Shown in pieces: positions 8,078-15,816 of a stretch of DNA of 34,734 nucleotides; position 1 is the first letter of the stretch; the number at the start of each line of letters is the position of its first letter. Under the pieces are notes generated by a model. It did no database searches, was not told the DNA's origin, and saw only the letters and a program-made list of their open reading frames with translations. The DNA is from a virus. The stretch lies in the IMG/VR virus record IMGVR_UViG_3300034407_000852, positions 1-34,734 of that record; one strand, 5' to 3'. The position numbers were made by a program, and so were the translations under genes.

Positions 8078-8106
8078 ATAATACAATAATAAAAAGGGTT
8101 TGTCAA
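8078..8106 (-). promoter_or_regulatory. Sigma70-like early promoter for primase-thyX-nrd operon
   Basis: On the minus strand TTGACA (8106-8101) is separated by 17 nt from TATTAT (8083-8078). The -35 is perfect, the spacing is ideal and the -10 matches 5 of 6. The predicted start is at about 8071-8072, at the primase ATG itself, so the mRNA may be leaderless. The -35 overlaps the last codons of the upstream coiled-coil gene region. Confidence 0.75.
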
Positions 8107-8588
8107 CCTCCTATCATTTTCATCATAGAAGAAAATGTCACATCATTTCCAACTAAAAATCCGCCGGCTGCAAATGCACCAAGAATTATCCAACGCCACT
8201 TTTCTAGAGCAGTAATTCTTTTATCTAACTTTTCCTGATTCACCACCATATGAGACTTCAAGTCTTTGATAGCTTCAAGAACTTTATCTATTTCATCAGA
8301 CATTTTAGTTTCTATTTCTCTAGTATTCGTGGTTAATCTTGAATGTAGTTCTTTTACTTCATTGTCAAACTTATTTTCGGCAACATTTAGTTCTTGTTTC
8401 ATTTCTTTAAACTCTCGGTCACCCTCAGTCAAACGCTGTTCATGTACTGCTAACATTTGACTTATGCTATTATTTACGTCTGTGATTTTATCTAAGGCAA
8501 CCTCAAGTTTCTCAAATAAATTTCCTATTTGAGAAACGTCATTTTTTACGAGTGCTACCTCTGTTTCTAGGGATTTAACCGTTGCCAT
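8103..8588 (-). CDS. Coiled-coil protein with C-terminal membrane anchor
   Basis: A 161-residue protein. Residues 1 to about 125 are almost entirely charged and helical with heptad-like Leu/Ile/Val spacing, predicted as a long coiled coil. A hydrophobic segment follows (WIILGAFAAGGFLVG), then a short tail. No signal peptide is seen, so it is probably tail-anchored in the inner membrane with the coiled coil in the cytoplasm. It is the last gene of the structural run before the primase promoter and overlaps the upstream gene by 14 nt. Function unknown; an i-spanin-like role is less likely because the orientation is reversed and a better spanin pair exists at 14489-15254. Confidence 0.7.
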   Translation of the reverse strand: MATVKSLETEVALVKNDVSQIGNLFEKLEVALDKITDVNNSISQMLAVHEQRLTEGDREFKEMKQELNVAENKFDNEVKELHSRLTTNTREIETKMSDEIDKVLEAIKDLKSHMVVNQEKLDKRITALEKWRWIILGAFAAGGFLVGNDVTFSSMMKMIGG

Positions 8589-9111
8589 CTTTCTTTTTCT
8601 TCTTCCTACGTATCATTGGCATCATTACAGGATCCCTACCCGGCTCTGCTTGATTCGGCTTACTGGGATTATCAACGCCTAGTCCGGCTATTGCTCCACC
8701 TGCAACTCCCATTTCTTCATTGAAAGATTTAAAAGAAAGTACATTGTGTTCTAGAAGTTTTGCTTGTCTTTGGACTTCCTCAAAGTTCTCAAATAAATCT
8801 AACTGTATTTCAAGATCCTCATCAGTTAAATTATCTAGTTCCTTGTTTTCTCTGAGTATACTCAATGCTGCTGCTACTGTCAAGAGTCTTTTTGCGTTTC
8901 TGTCAGGTGACTTCATCAAAGCACGTTGCAATTTGAATACGAAACGCTGCAGCATAGAATAAGAATCTTTCTCCGTTCCGGTTACTGGATTCTTAATCTT
9001 TTTTCCGTCTTTGTCAACAATACCTAACTTGTATGCTTGACTACCTTCAATAGGAGTAGCGAGCATTCTAAGTATTCGTATTGTGACATATCCGTCTGCT
9101 AATCTTGACAT
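8575..9111 (-). CDS. Conserved phage structural-region protein, unknown function
   Basis: A 178-residue protein starting MSRLADGYVTIRILRMLATP. The first 110 residues look like a folded helical domain, with an acidic stretch (LTDEDLEIQLDLFENFEEVQ). The tail (about 130-178) is Gly/Pro-rich, ending in a Lys/Arg cluster (IRRKKKKKDG). Similar proteins are common in marine T4-like phages beside virion genes, from memory of the family pattern rather than a search. Its ATG shares a base with the previous stop (TAATG). Role unknown; head- or tail-associated is plausible from context. Confidence 0.7.
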   Translation of the reverse strand: MSRLADGYVTIRILRMLATPIEGSQAYKLGIVDKDGKKIKNPVTGTEKDSYSMLQRFVFKLQRALMKSPDRNAKRLLTVAAALSILRENKELDNLTDEDLEIQLDLFENFEEVQRQAKLLEHNVLSFKSFNEEMGVAGGAIAGLGVDNPSKPNQAEPGRDPVMMPMIRRKKKKKDGNG

Positions 9112-9488
9112 TATAGTTTTCTCAATATTTTAATTAAACTTTCGTTTAACGGTATGTCGGTTTCTATTATACCTTTACTCACTATTGTCTGTAAAGGCAT
9201 TCTATGTAAATAAACTAAGTATGTTTTTAAATCAGACCAGTATTCTTCGCCTAACTTATAAAACAACATATGTGTTGCAGCCTCATCAAAAACATTATAT
9301 AGGACTACCAAATGATTCAAAATTAATCGTTCATTTGCCTCGCCTGTTTTTTGATACCGATTTAGAAGTCTCTTTATATATTTTATTCTATTTAGGTCTT
9401 CTTCTAAATCTTTTATTCCTATTGAACCTGGGCTGTAATAATGTTTAACCGCATAGATAAAAAAATTATCTTCATTCAACTCAATCAT
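9111..9488 (-). CDS. DUF7207-like conserved phage protein
   Basis: A 125-residue helical protein beginning MIELNEDNFFIYAVKHYYSPG, with a central ERLILNHLVVLYNVFDEAATHMLFYKL segment. I recognise this block as conserved in a small protein of cyanophage and pelagiphage T4-like genomes (DUF7207-like), usually near structural genes. There are no signal peptide, membrane segments or catalytic motifs. It lies directly downstream of a tail-fibre-like gene and is coupled by TAATG to the next gene. Function unknown. Confidence 0.75.
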   Translation of the reverse strand: MIELNEDNFFIYAVKHYYSPGSIGIKDLEEDLNRIKYIKRLLNRYQKTGEANERLILNHLVVLYNVFDEAATHMLFYKLGEEYWSDLKTYLVYLHRMPLQTIVSKGIIETDIPLNESLIKILRKL

Positions 9489-9499
9489 ATACTAATTTC

Positions 9500-9940
9500 C
9501 TATGAATACGAAGCAGTACCTCCTATCATATACCACTTGCTATTAGTATATATCATAGTTGCTGTCTCACCTGCAGCATCAAATGCAACATTACCTTCTA
9601 CGTTTGATCCTGTGAGTGTTAATGTATGACTGCCAGTGTTACTAGTCATAATAATTAATTTAATTTGCCCATCAGATCCTGCAGCTAGACTCATGTTACC
9701 ACCAGTATCAGGATTATTCAAAAATGTGATATTAGTTGTAACGACAATAGCACCTGACGTTGTTTGCGTATTAGTGTCTTTGATTTGAATCTTGTCAGTA
9801 AACACAGCAGGTGTAGCAATAGTACCAAAAAGGTTTGCTATTGTAATTTTTTTACTGGTAGCTGACTGCACCAAATAGGTAGAATCAGAAGCAGCGGCCG
9901 TTGTGGCCGCCGTTAGTTCTGAGAGTTTCGCATCTGCCAT
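9500..9940 (-). CDS. Tail-fibre-like beta-rich structural protein
   Basis: A 146-residue Ser/Thr/Ala/Gly-rich protein. Its N-terminus, ADAKLSELTAATTAAASDSTYLV followed by KKITIANLF, matches a leader module found on many phage tail-fibre and decoration proteins. The rest alternates polar strands (TSGAIVVTTNITFLNN, SHTLTLTGSNVEG) with an aromatic end, as in a trimeric beta-structured tip. AGGAG lies about 8 nt before the ATG, and a late-type box variant (AATAAATA) sits at 9963-9970. Probably a virion adhesin or decoration protein; which part of the particle carries it is unknown. Confidence 0.7.
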   Translation of the reverse strand: MADAKLSELTAATTAAASDSTYLVQSATSKKITIANLFGTIATPAVFTDKIQIKDTNTQTTSGAIVVTTNITFLNNPDTGGNMSLAAGSDGQIKLIIMTSNTGSHTLTLTGSNVEGNVAFDAAGETATMIYTNSKWYMIGGTASYS

Positions 9941-9962
9941 AAAAATACTCCTAAATTAAAAG

Positions 9963-9970
9963 TATTTATT
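9963..9970 (-). promoter_or_regulatory. Late-type promoter box variant AATAAATA
   Basis: The minus strand reads AATAAATA, one base from the T4 late consensus. Degenerate first positions are tolerated in marine T4-like phages. Initiation at about 9957 would give a short leader with an AGGAG site before the ATG at 9940. It overlaps the stop region of the upstream gene. Confidence 0.45.
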
Positions 9971-10784
9971 AAGAGTCTGGGAACTCAGTATCGTCTGAGG
10001 CATCACCCATATCAGCGATTGCTGTGTCAGTAAGTGCTACTAGAACCTCGTGCTGAAGTTTGCTATTGATGCCATTCACGTTGAAAGTCAATGAAGCACC
10101 TCCACCGCTGCCTAGAGCACCATCAGTTACAGTGATAACGTCATTATCTGCATGACCTGAACCACCTGATATTACGTTTACGTATGCTGCACCACCAGAG
10201 TCAACCTGAATTTCAAAAGTTCCGCCTGTACCTGAACCACCAGTAGAAACACCAGTGTCACCTACAGTAAGAAAGTATTTGCCGCCTTTACGAGAAGCGT
10301 CTGCTGCACTAATAGTGTCAACGGATGAAATACGTCCTGTTGCTGTTTCAGTTCGCTTCACCCAACCTGAGTGAGAAACGCCTTTACCGTCTCCAGTTGC
10401 CGCTGAAACTTCTTCGTCAGCTACACCGAACACAGTAGATGCTAGAATTTGAATAGTGTCAGTAGCAGTATCACCGACACCAGTGATGTCAATCTGTGTG
10501 CCTGCAAGTGCGTCTGAAGCTGAAGCAGCTAACTGATAATCGTGAGCTGTATCAGCAGCCGCATCGCCTGCGATAATGTAATAAGTGGTGCCACTTGCCA
10601 ATCCTACAATAGCAGTTCCTGCTGTAGTATAAACAACCGCATCTCCTGTTGCGAAACCATGTTTAATATTAATGGTATCGTCAGTAGCGTTTACAACATC
10701 AGTGCTAGTGCTATCAATAGTAAAAGTAGTGGCCTCGCTCTGAGGCTTATTAGCCTGAGTATCTGTATTTCCCCATCCAGACAT
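9969..10784 (-). CDS. Virion surface/tail protein with Gly-Ser-rich beta domain
   Basis: A 271-residue acidic protein starting MSGWGNTDTQANKPQ. An early segment (about 20-120) has the repeat-like INIKHGFATGDAVVYTT...GLASGTTYYII pattern, typical of beta-sandwich or fibre modules. Residues about 140-175 contain SGWVKRTETATGRISSVDTI, resembling a conserved region of marine phage structural proteins. A glycine-rich block follows (GGTFEIQVDSGGAAYVNVIS, then GGGASLTFNVNG). AGGAG precedes the ATG and the start is TAATG-coupled to the upstream gene. Likely exposed on the virion; exact role unknown. Confidence 0.7.
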   Translation of the reverse strand: MSGWGNTDTQANKPQSEATTFTIDSTSTDVVNATDDTINIKHGFATGDAVVYTTAGTAIVGLASGTTYYIIAGDAAADTAHDYQLAASASDALAGTQIDITGVGDTATDTIQILASTVFGVADEEVSAATGDGKGVSHSGWVKRTETATGRISSVDTISAADASRKGGKYFLTVGDTGVSTGGSGTGGTFEIQVDSGGAAYVNVISGGSGHADNDVITVTDGALGSGGGASLTFNVNGINSKLQHEVLVALTDTAIADMGDASDDTEFPDS

Positions 10785-11980
10785 TATTGTTCTCCTGAGT
10801 TTTCTGTTTTATTTAAAATTTTTGCGAGAAGTCTATAAGATTCTGCTTTGTCTGTGCCTTCTTTAATCATCTTTCGGAGCCGTTGTATTTCTTCCTCAAC
10901 GTCCTTTTTGAGAGGAGCCATGCCTTTTTGGGCACCTTTCTGCTTCATGTCTCTCTTTGCTCGCTTCTCAGCATCTTTTGCAGCCTGTCCACTTTGTACT
11001 CTGTCTGCTGCTCTTCTAATTATTTGCAGTCTTTCAGGAGTTGCAGCAGGATTTCCGTATTCATCCAACTGTTCCGCCTCTTCCTTAGCAAGTTTCTTAG
11101 CTGCTGTTTGAATGCCTTTGCTTCTCATATATGCTTTCTGATCTTCTTTATCGCCAGGACTGCTAGACATATCAGAAGGATCTGCCTTTGACAACTTATA
11201 AGCTGCCTTAGAAGCAAGATTTACGTTTGACTTTTTCTTAGCAGGATCTGCTGCCTTCTGAATGTAAGAGGAAAGAGTAGATTTATTCAGTTCATCAACT
11301 TGTTCTACTTCTTCTTTCTTCACTGCCTTGTTGATAGCTTTACGTCTTTTCTTGAGGTAAGCATCAGAAGAATCTGAATCACCGTCATTGTCAACGTCAT
11401 CGTCCTCTTGTCCAACGGGATCCATTTTAGTTGCTTCATCAACTACAGCAAAAAATTCAGCCTTTTTATCCTCTGGTAAGTCTCTGATATTAGTGACACC
11501 GTAGTATTCAAGTGCTGCATCAAATCTATCTTTGTAAACTTCATGGAAATTTGCTACTTCCTCATCCATGCCAGCTTTGCTTTTTTCTTTCTTTAGTTCG
11601 GGTGTAAGAAGTCTGTACTTGTCACGCTTACGAATAGAAAGTCTTTTGGCTTTGTTTTCAGCCGTTTTTCTCATGTTTTCTTCTTCTTCAGGACCGTCAA
11701 CAATCCTGACGTTCTCATCAATTTCCACAGTGGATTCCTCCGTCTGATATTTCGACCTTTGTGTGTTTAAAGTTCTTGCACGATTAAAAACAGCTTGGTC
11801 TCCTAATACAAAATTTTGCAATTTGTCTAAATATACAGACATTACATTTCTTTCATCGGGAGTCAATAGAACACCTAGGCGAGACTTACCTATAGCTCGC
11901 ATAAGAACTTGTAGTTTAGCATTAGGTATGATACCTTGTCTAACAAGCTGCTGTAGTCGTTGTTTTTGTGTTTTATTCAT
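10784..11980 (-). CDS. Charged scaffold-like virion protein with dockerin-like calcium loop
   Basis: A 398-residue, highly charged, Ala/Lys/Glu-rich protein. Residues 1-80 form a helical domain (NKTQKQRLQQLVRQGIIPNA). An EF-hand/dockerin-like loop lies at 195-206 (DVDNDGDSDSSD, followed by AYLKKRRKAI). VDELNKSTLSSYIQKA at about 228-243 is a module seen repeatedly in marine phage virion proteins. The C-terminal part is coiled-coil-like. There is no Shine-Dalgarno site; a TATAAATA box sits 5 nt before the ATG. Length and composition would suit a scaffold or an internal head component, but no definite homology to gp22 is visible. Confidence 0.7.
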   Translation of the reverse strand: MNKTQKQRLQQLVRQGIIPNAKLQVLMRAIGKSRLGVLLTPDERNVMSVYLDKLQNFVLGDQAVFNRARTLNTQRSKYQTEESTVEIDENVRIVDGPEEEENMRKTAENKAKRLSIRKRDKYRLLTPELKKEKSKAGMDEEVANFHEVYKDRFDAALEYYGVTNIRDLPEDKKAEFFAVVDEATKMDPVGQEDDDVDNDGDSDSSDAYLKKRRKAINKAVKKEEVEQVDELNKSTLSSYIQKAADPAKKKSNVNLASKAAYKLSKADPSDMSSSPGDKEDQKAYMRSKGIQTAAKKLAKEEAEQLDEYGNPAATPERLQIIRRAADRVQSGQAAKDAEKRAKRDMKQKGAQKGMAPLKKDVEEEIQRLRKMIKEGTDKAESYRLLAKILNKTENSGEQ

Positions 11981-11985
11981 ACTGG

Positions 11986-11993
11986 TATTTATA
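11986..11993 (-). promoter_or_regulatory. T4 late-type promoter box TATAAATA abutting ATG
   Basis: The minus strand reads TATAAATACCAGTATG: an exact late box followed by only 5 nt and then the ATG of the scaffold-like gene. T4 late transcription normally starts about 6 nt after the box, which falls on the A of the ATG at 11980. The same geometry recurs at 19785-19792. Confidence 0.8.
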
Positions 11994-12009
11994 ACCTGTA
12001 TGACTTAGA

Positions 12010-13020
12010 CTACTTTTTAATTTTAAACTTTTTCGCTACTTGTTTTTTGGCTACTGGACGTGCTGCTTTGTACTTCTTAGACTTCTTGGCGGCTGATCCT
12101 TTCCTGTTTTTCATGCGTTGTATTTCCATTTTACGCATATTAGGAAGTAATCTAACTGAAAGTCTTTGTACTAGAGGGGTGTATAGCTGCAACATTTTTT
12201 CTAAACGTGCTTTTTCAGCAGGTGGCATATTAGTTTTGCTTCTGCCTCTTAGTAGACGTTTATAAACTAATCCTCTTGCACCTCTTGTTGCACGTTTCTT
12301 CAAACGGTCAGGTGTAGAGCCTCTTCTCAGTGCAATGTTTCTAGCTACTTTTAACTTTTGTCTGTTCTTTCTTGCTGCGAATCTACGCTTGAGTCTGCCT
12401 TGTACTGACAGTACCTCAGTAATTTGCACTTCGTCATGTGGATCGTCTGAATCAATGTCATCTATTAGTTCATCTTCATCATACAATTCAAGGTCAATTG
12501 CCATTTGCCAATTGAACACATCTATATCGTGTTCTAATGCTCTGACGTCTTTATCATTCAGAGGAACTATACCTGCCTCAGGGGCATTGATTTCATTGTC
12601 TTTTCTGTATTCTGCTTTTGTTTCTCCTGCCTCACCTTCTTCATAAATTTTATCTTTGTGCTTATCCTTTCGACTGTAATCATTCTTACGGTCTCTGTGA
12701 GTAGCAGGCTTATTAAATTTATTCATGTTTTTGGCTACAGGATCTTTCTTACTCATTTCCTTAGCCTCCTTTATTTTCTTTTTCTCGCCGGGAGTTTTAC
12801 TTTTCATGTACTGAGTACCTTTGTCAGTACCCCATTCATGTCCGCCCATAGAAGAATCATACTTTATTTCTTCATGGTGCATATTTAGCAAGTAATGTGC
12901 TAAATTCTTTTTACCTTTACTAGATTTTTTACTGGAACGTATGGCTTCCAATTCTGCTTTAGTAGCATCTTTTGGAATACCGTGTCTGTTTATTTCAGTA
13001 AACTCTATAAAGGTTTTCAT
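12010..13020 (-). CDS. Basic virion-associated protein of marine T4-like phages
   Basis: A 336-residue protein in three parts. The N-terminus MKTFIEFTEINRHG resembles the capsid-targeting leader of T4 internal proteins but lacks the ideal cleavage residues. The Lys-rich middle (about 30-130) carries an acidic patch (LYDEDELIDDIDSDDPHDE, about residues 180-198). The very basic C-terminal domain (from VLSVQGRLKRRFAARKNRQK to the end, ending in KKFKIKK) is a block I recognise from cyanophage-type genomes. The basic domain should bind nucleic acid. Stop and start abut directly with the preceding gene (TAA then ATG). Could be an internal head protein; unproven. Confidence 0.7.
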   Translation of the reverse strand: MKTFIEFTEINRHGIPKDATKAELEAIRSSKKSSKGKKNLAHYLLNMHHEEIKYDSSMGGHEWGTDKGTQYMKSKTPGEKKKIKEAKEMSKKDPVAKNMNKFNKPATHRDRKNDYSRKDKHKDKIYEEGEAGETKAEYRKDNEINAPEAGIVPLNDKDVRALEHDIDVFNWQMAIDLELYDEDELIDDIDSDDPHDEVQITEVLSVQGRLKRRFAARKNRQKLKVARNIALRRGSTPDRLKKRATRGARGLVYKRLLRGRSKTNMPPAEKARLEKMLQLYTPLVQRLSVRLLPNMRKMEIQRMKNRKGSAAKKSKKYKAARPVAKKQVAKKFKIKK

Positions 13021-14499
13021 TTAATCGCCACGCTTAGCGCCTAAGTATGCAGCTACTGCCATCTTTCTGCGTTTTGCCTTTGAGGCTCCTCTAAACTGAG
13101 GTGCGTCTGACTTGTAAAAATCGTTTATATATTTTTTGATTCCCATTGAAGGATTAAGTTTCTCCAACAAAGGACAACCTGTCATATCAAAATCGTCATC
13201 CCAATAATCTTTTTCTCTTTGTCTTTCTTGGTGTCTTTCAATAGCCTTGCGTCTTTTTGCTGCTTCTGAGTCATAAGCAGCTGGACCATGTACACTGGCT
13301 TTCACTTTTTTAGCAGAAGGTTGAGCGTGTCTTTGTGCAGCTGTCATGTGCTTCATGCCTATGTTCAGCTGCGGCATGGTTCTCCCTGGTTTGGTAGCCT
13401 TTTTAGCACTCTGTTCTTTTTCTTTATCTCTTTTTTGTACTTGTCTTTGATAACTACTATATTTACCGCCATCACGGGAATCTTTTTCCTCAGCAGTAAG
13501 TTTACGTGCATCAATATTTCTTACATAACTAGCAACATCATGTGCGTGACTTTGTTTTGTCTTACTAGGATCTTTTTTCATCCTTTTTTCAAGTTCTTTT
13601 GCAGCATATGCGTAGTTTCTTTTGTGCAATGTTTTGGACTTCATTATCTTGTCAACAAGACCTTCATCCATTTTCATTCTTTCTAATACTTTTTTCTTTA
13701 CTTCGGGTGACAAGTCCTTAAAGTGATACAGGTTTTCACTATCTTTAGTGTGAGTTTTTCCTGTCATAACCTGACCATCATGGGCGTGTTGGTCACCTGT
13801 ATATTCTGTGCCGTCTTTTTTATAGTGTCCGTCTGTTCTCCAAGAATGATTTTCACCCTCTGACATTCTCTTCTTGAGTTCTGCTCTGTCCTTTTTGAGT
13901 GAGTCTAATTTTTCAGACTGAGACTTCTTGTTCCAATCTCTTTTTATTCTGTCAGACTGTGCCTTTGCAATCATAACACCGAGATCAGTTTCTTTGACAC
14001 AATTAGGAACAACTTTGTCGCCTTTCTTTTTCATACCAGCCTGTTTGTATCCGTCCCAACACTTTTCGTTGACAGTTTCTTCTTTTACAGTTCTCCAACC
14101 ACCGCCACGTTTCTTGTACCAACGTACTGCCCAACCATTTGCGTATGCTGAAGGATAAACGTCAAACTTAGCACGTGCTGCTGCCTTAGCACGTGACCAT
14201 AATGCTGGATTAGTAGGCTTTGACTTTTCTGTAATGTATTCCACTTCTTCTTTTTTTGTTTTTACCATGATAGGTTTACCGCCTTTCCCAGGTCTGTCTG
14301 CTACTGGGTCTTGTCTACGTTTTCTTCTAGCTGCTGATGCTCTGTCTTTTTTCGACATAGCTTGAGCCTTAGAACGTGGCAAACACTTAGGCTTACCTTC
14401 GCCAGGTTCTCTTGCACAAGGTCCTTTTATTTCGCCTTTAGTGTCCATGCGAACCCAATCGCCTTTAGAACCTTTGCCAAACCAATCTTTAAGACTCAT
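13021..14499 (-). CDS. Modular basic protein (DUF6321-like, DUF5872-like and C-terminal SDAPQF module)
   Basis: A 492-residue, strongly basic mosaic. Residues 1-75 (MSLKDWFGKGSKGDWVRMDT, then CAREPGEGKPKC) match a DUF6321-like block. Residues about 93-137 (KPTNPALWSRAKAAARAKFD, then YPSAYANGWAVRWYKKRGGG) match DUF5872. CWDGYKQAGMKKKG near 147-160 is a repeated phage mini-module. A long Lys/Arg/His middle follows, and the end (about 445-492) is the KSDAPQFRGASKAKRRKMAV module. Each of these parts turns up in different combinations in marine phage proteins. The start overlaps the lipoprotein gene by 11 nt. Likely virion-associated and DNA-binding; no enzyme motif found. Confidence 0.75.
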   Translation of the reverse strand: MSLKDWFGKGSKGDWVRMDTKGEIKGPCAREPGEGKPKCLPRSKAQAMSKKDRASAARRKRRQDPVADRPGKGGKPIMVKTKKEEVEYITEKSKPTNPALWSRAKAAARAKFDVYPSAYANGWAVRWYKKRGGGWRTVKEETVNEKCWDGYKQAGMKKKGDKVVPNCVKETDLGVMIAKAQSDRIKRDWNKKSQSEKLDSLKKDRAELKKRMSEGENHSWRTDGHYKKDGTEYTGDQHAHDGQVMTGKTHTKDSENLYHFKDLSPEVKKKVLERMKMDEGLVDKIMKSKTLHKRNYAYAAKELEKRMKKDPSKTKQSHAHDVASYVRNIDARKLTAEEKDSRDGGKYSSYQRQVQKRDKEKEQSAKKATKPGRTMPQLNIGMKHMTAAQRHAQPSAKKVKASVHGPAAYDSEAAKRRKAIERHQERQREKDYWDDDFDMTGCPLLEKLNPSMGIKKYINDFYKSDAPQFRGASKAKRRKMAVAAYLGAKRGD

Positions 14500-14890
14500 C
14501 TTCTTCCTCTGGTTGTACGTTTACATTTTCCTCATAATAAACAATAACAGCAGTTTGTGATTCAATAAATCTTCTCAGTTCACCCATGTTCAGTGATATG
14601 TTTTCATAATCAGGAACACTGATTGCAAAGAAAACAATATCACCATTCTCTTCCTCAAACCTTTCTAAAAACTCATCTATGTTCTCACCCGTTACCGCAT
14701 AAAACTCAATGTCATATAATGTGACGGGTTTAGGTCTTGCTTGTATTGGTATCTCTCTGTAAAGATACTCTGTTTCTGTAACTACAATAGGCTCTGGTTG
14801 TACAGGTTGCCTACCTCCGAATAAACCTAAACCTGTGCAACTACTCAGTAGTGGTAGGAGCAGGCTTACCAGTAATAATTTCCATTTCAT
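14489..14890 (-). CDS. Outer-membrane lipoprotein, o-spanin candidate (Rz1-like)
   Basis: A 133-residue protein with a lipoprotein signal peptide: a basic start (MKWK), a leucine-rich core and the lipobox LLSSC with the modified Cys at about residue 18. It is followed by a Pro-rich stretch (QPVQPEPIV) typical of o-spanins, and the end is acidic. ATG 14890 is chosen over a TTG at 14893. It overlaps the coiled-coil membrane gene (14841-15254) by about 50 nt in another frame, the classic Rz/Rz1 layout. With its partner it would fuse inner and outer membranes in the last lysis step. It is longer than lambda Rz1. Confidence 0.72.
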   Translation of the reverse strand: MKWKLLLVSLLLPLLSSCTGLGLFGGRQPVQPEPIVVTETEYLYREIPIQARPKPVTLYDIEFYAVTGENIDEFLERFEEENGDIVFFAISVPDYENISLNMGELRRFIESQTAVIVYYEENVNVQPEEEDES

Positions 14891-15254
14891 CAAATAATCT
14901 CGCTGTAGCGTTATTTACTCTAGTTTCAATCAAACCTGGTCTTTGTGCTGTCAATACTGTTAGGTTATGATTCCTTAATTTTGAAGCCAAGTCATCTGAG
15001 TATGATTCTGCTTCTTGTAATTGTTCCCTTAGCGTATTGTTTGCTAGTTCAAACTGTTGTGCATCTCTCTGTTGTCTTTCTATTGTTTCATTGCTAGTAG
15101 CAATGGCTTGTTCAAGTTGTGCTTGATTTGCTCTCAACGTAGCAATGTTTTGATTTAACTGTTCTATGTGTGCCTGTGTGTCATAATAATACCAACGACC
15201 CACCAAACCCATTACAACTATAATCAATAAAAGTACAAAGGCAATTTTTCCCAT
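14841..15254 (-). CDS. Inner-membrane coiled-coil protein, i-spanin candidate (Rz-like)
   Basis: A 137-residue protein with a single N-terminal membrane helix (IAFVLLLIIVVMGLVG) followed by a periplasmic coiled coil of about 80 residues (HIEQLNQNIATLRANQAQLE and onward). This type II topology is that of lambda Rz. ATG 15254 (MGKIAF) is preferred because it shares a base with the preceding stop (TAATG); an upstream GTG is possible. The 3' end contains the start of the lipoprotein gene in another frame. With the lysozyme and the holin candidate it would complete a three-step lysis set. Confidence 0.75.
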   Translation of the reverse strand: MGKIAFVLLLIIVVMGLVGRWYYYDTQAHIEQLNQNIATLRANQAQLEQAIATSNETIERQQRDAQQFELANNTLREQLQEAESYSDDLASKLRNHNLTVLTAQRPGLIETRVNNATARLFDEMEIITGKPAPTTTE

Positions 15255-15541
15255 TAGCAGTTCCACCTTCTACGTGCTGCCTTACCTCTTTCACCTGTCC
15301 AACCACGTGACCTTGCACAGAAGGACTTACGCCTTTTAGCTGCTTTGCTGTCAGGGTCAAGTTTACTAGGAGGAGTAGTCACAGCAGTTTGTAATTTACT
15401 GCCAGGATTCTGTCTGCGGTATTTCTCAACACCTTTCTTTGTCAGGCCTGCACCCTTATCAGTAGGACGCTTATGGCCTCCGCCTTGAGTCATACCTTCC
15501 ATGCCCTTGGCTTCTTCTAAAAACTCTTTAAATGTTTTCAT
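15254..15541 (-). CDS. DUF6321-like basic protein with capsid-targeting-like leader
   Basis: A 95-residue protein starting MKTFKEFLEEAKGMEG. The first 11 residues closely resemble the capsid-targeting sequence of T4 internal proteins (IPII/IPIII, MKTYQEFIAEA). They contain LEE-A, fitting the gp21 prohead protease rule (L/I)-x-E before A/G/S. The remainder (GAGLTKKGVEKYRRQNPGSK, then KAAKRRKSFCARSRGWTG) is a DUF6321-like basic block with cysteines near the end. ATG 15541 overlaps the previous stop (ATGA). I infer packaging inside the head and ejection with DNA; the mature protein would be small and basic. Confidence 0.75.
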   Translation of the reverse strand: MKTFKEFLEEAKGMEGMTQGGGHKRPTDKGAGLTKKGVEKYRRQNPGSKLQTAVTTPPSKLDPDSKAAKRRKSFCARSRGWTGERGKAARRRWNC

Positions 15542-15816
15542 GTCAGTGATGCCACTCGTAGTGCCTCCCAATCTGGTTCTGCAGGTAGTTCCTCATAGTC
15601 AGAATTAGCAGACCAAGCACCTTCGCTGTAAGTATACTTGTTACCTGTCCAATCTTCAGGAGGAGTAACTCCTGTAACCATAGTGCAATTACTGCTGTTC
15701 ATGTCTGCAATAACAGAATCAGGAGTTGCTGTACTATCGCTGCCTATTGTGACAGAAGCATCGTCCTCAAATATATATTTGGAAATGTTAGTAGTATTTT
15801 CTATAATTGTTTTCAT
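15538..15816 (-). CDS. Small acidic beta-rich phage protein
   Basis: A 92-residue protein beginning MKTIIENTTNISKYIFEDDASV. It contains ADMNSSNCTMVTGVTPPEDW and a YTYSEGAW segment. The pattern (an N-terminal strand pair, then a D-x-N-S-x-N turn, then PPxDW) recurs in small proteins beside fibre and lysis genes of marine T4-like phages. Start 15816 is chosen over 15831 because ATGA overlaps the previous stop and a purine-rich GGAAGAGAAAG run precedes it. Likely structural (a fibre chaperone or decoration protein is possible); function unproven. Confidence 0.7.
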   Translation of the reverse strand: MKTIIENTTNISKYIFEDDASVTIGSDSTATPDSVIADMNSSNCTMVTGVTPPEDWTGNKYTYSEGAWSANSDYEELPAEPDWEALRVASLT

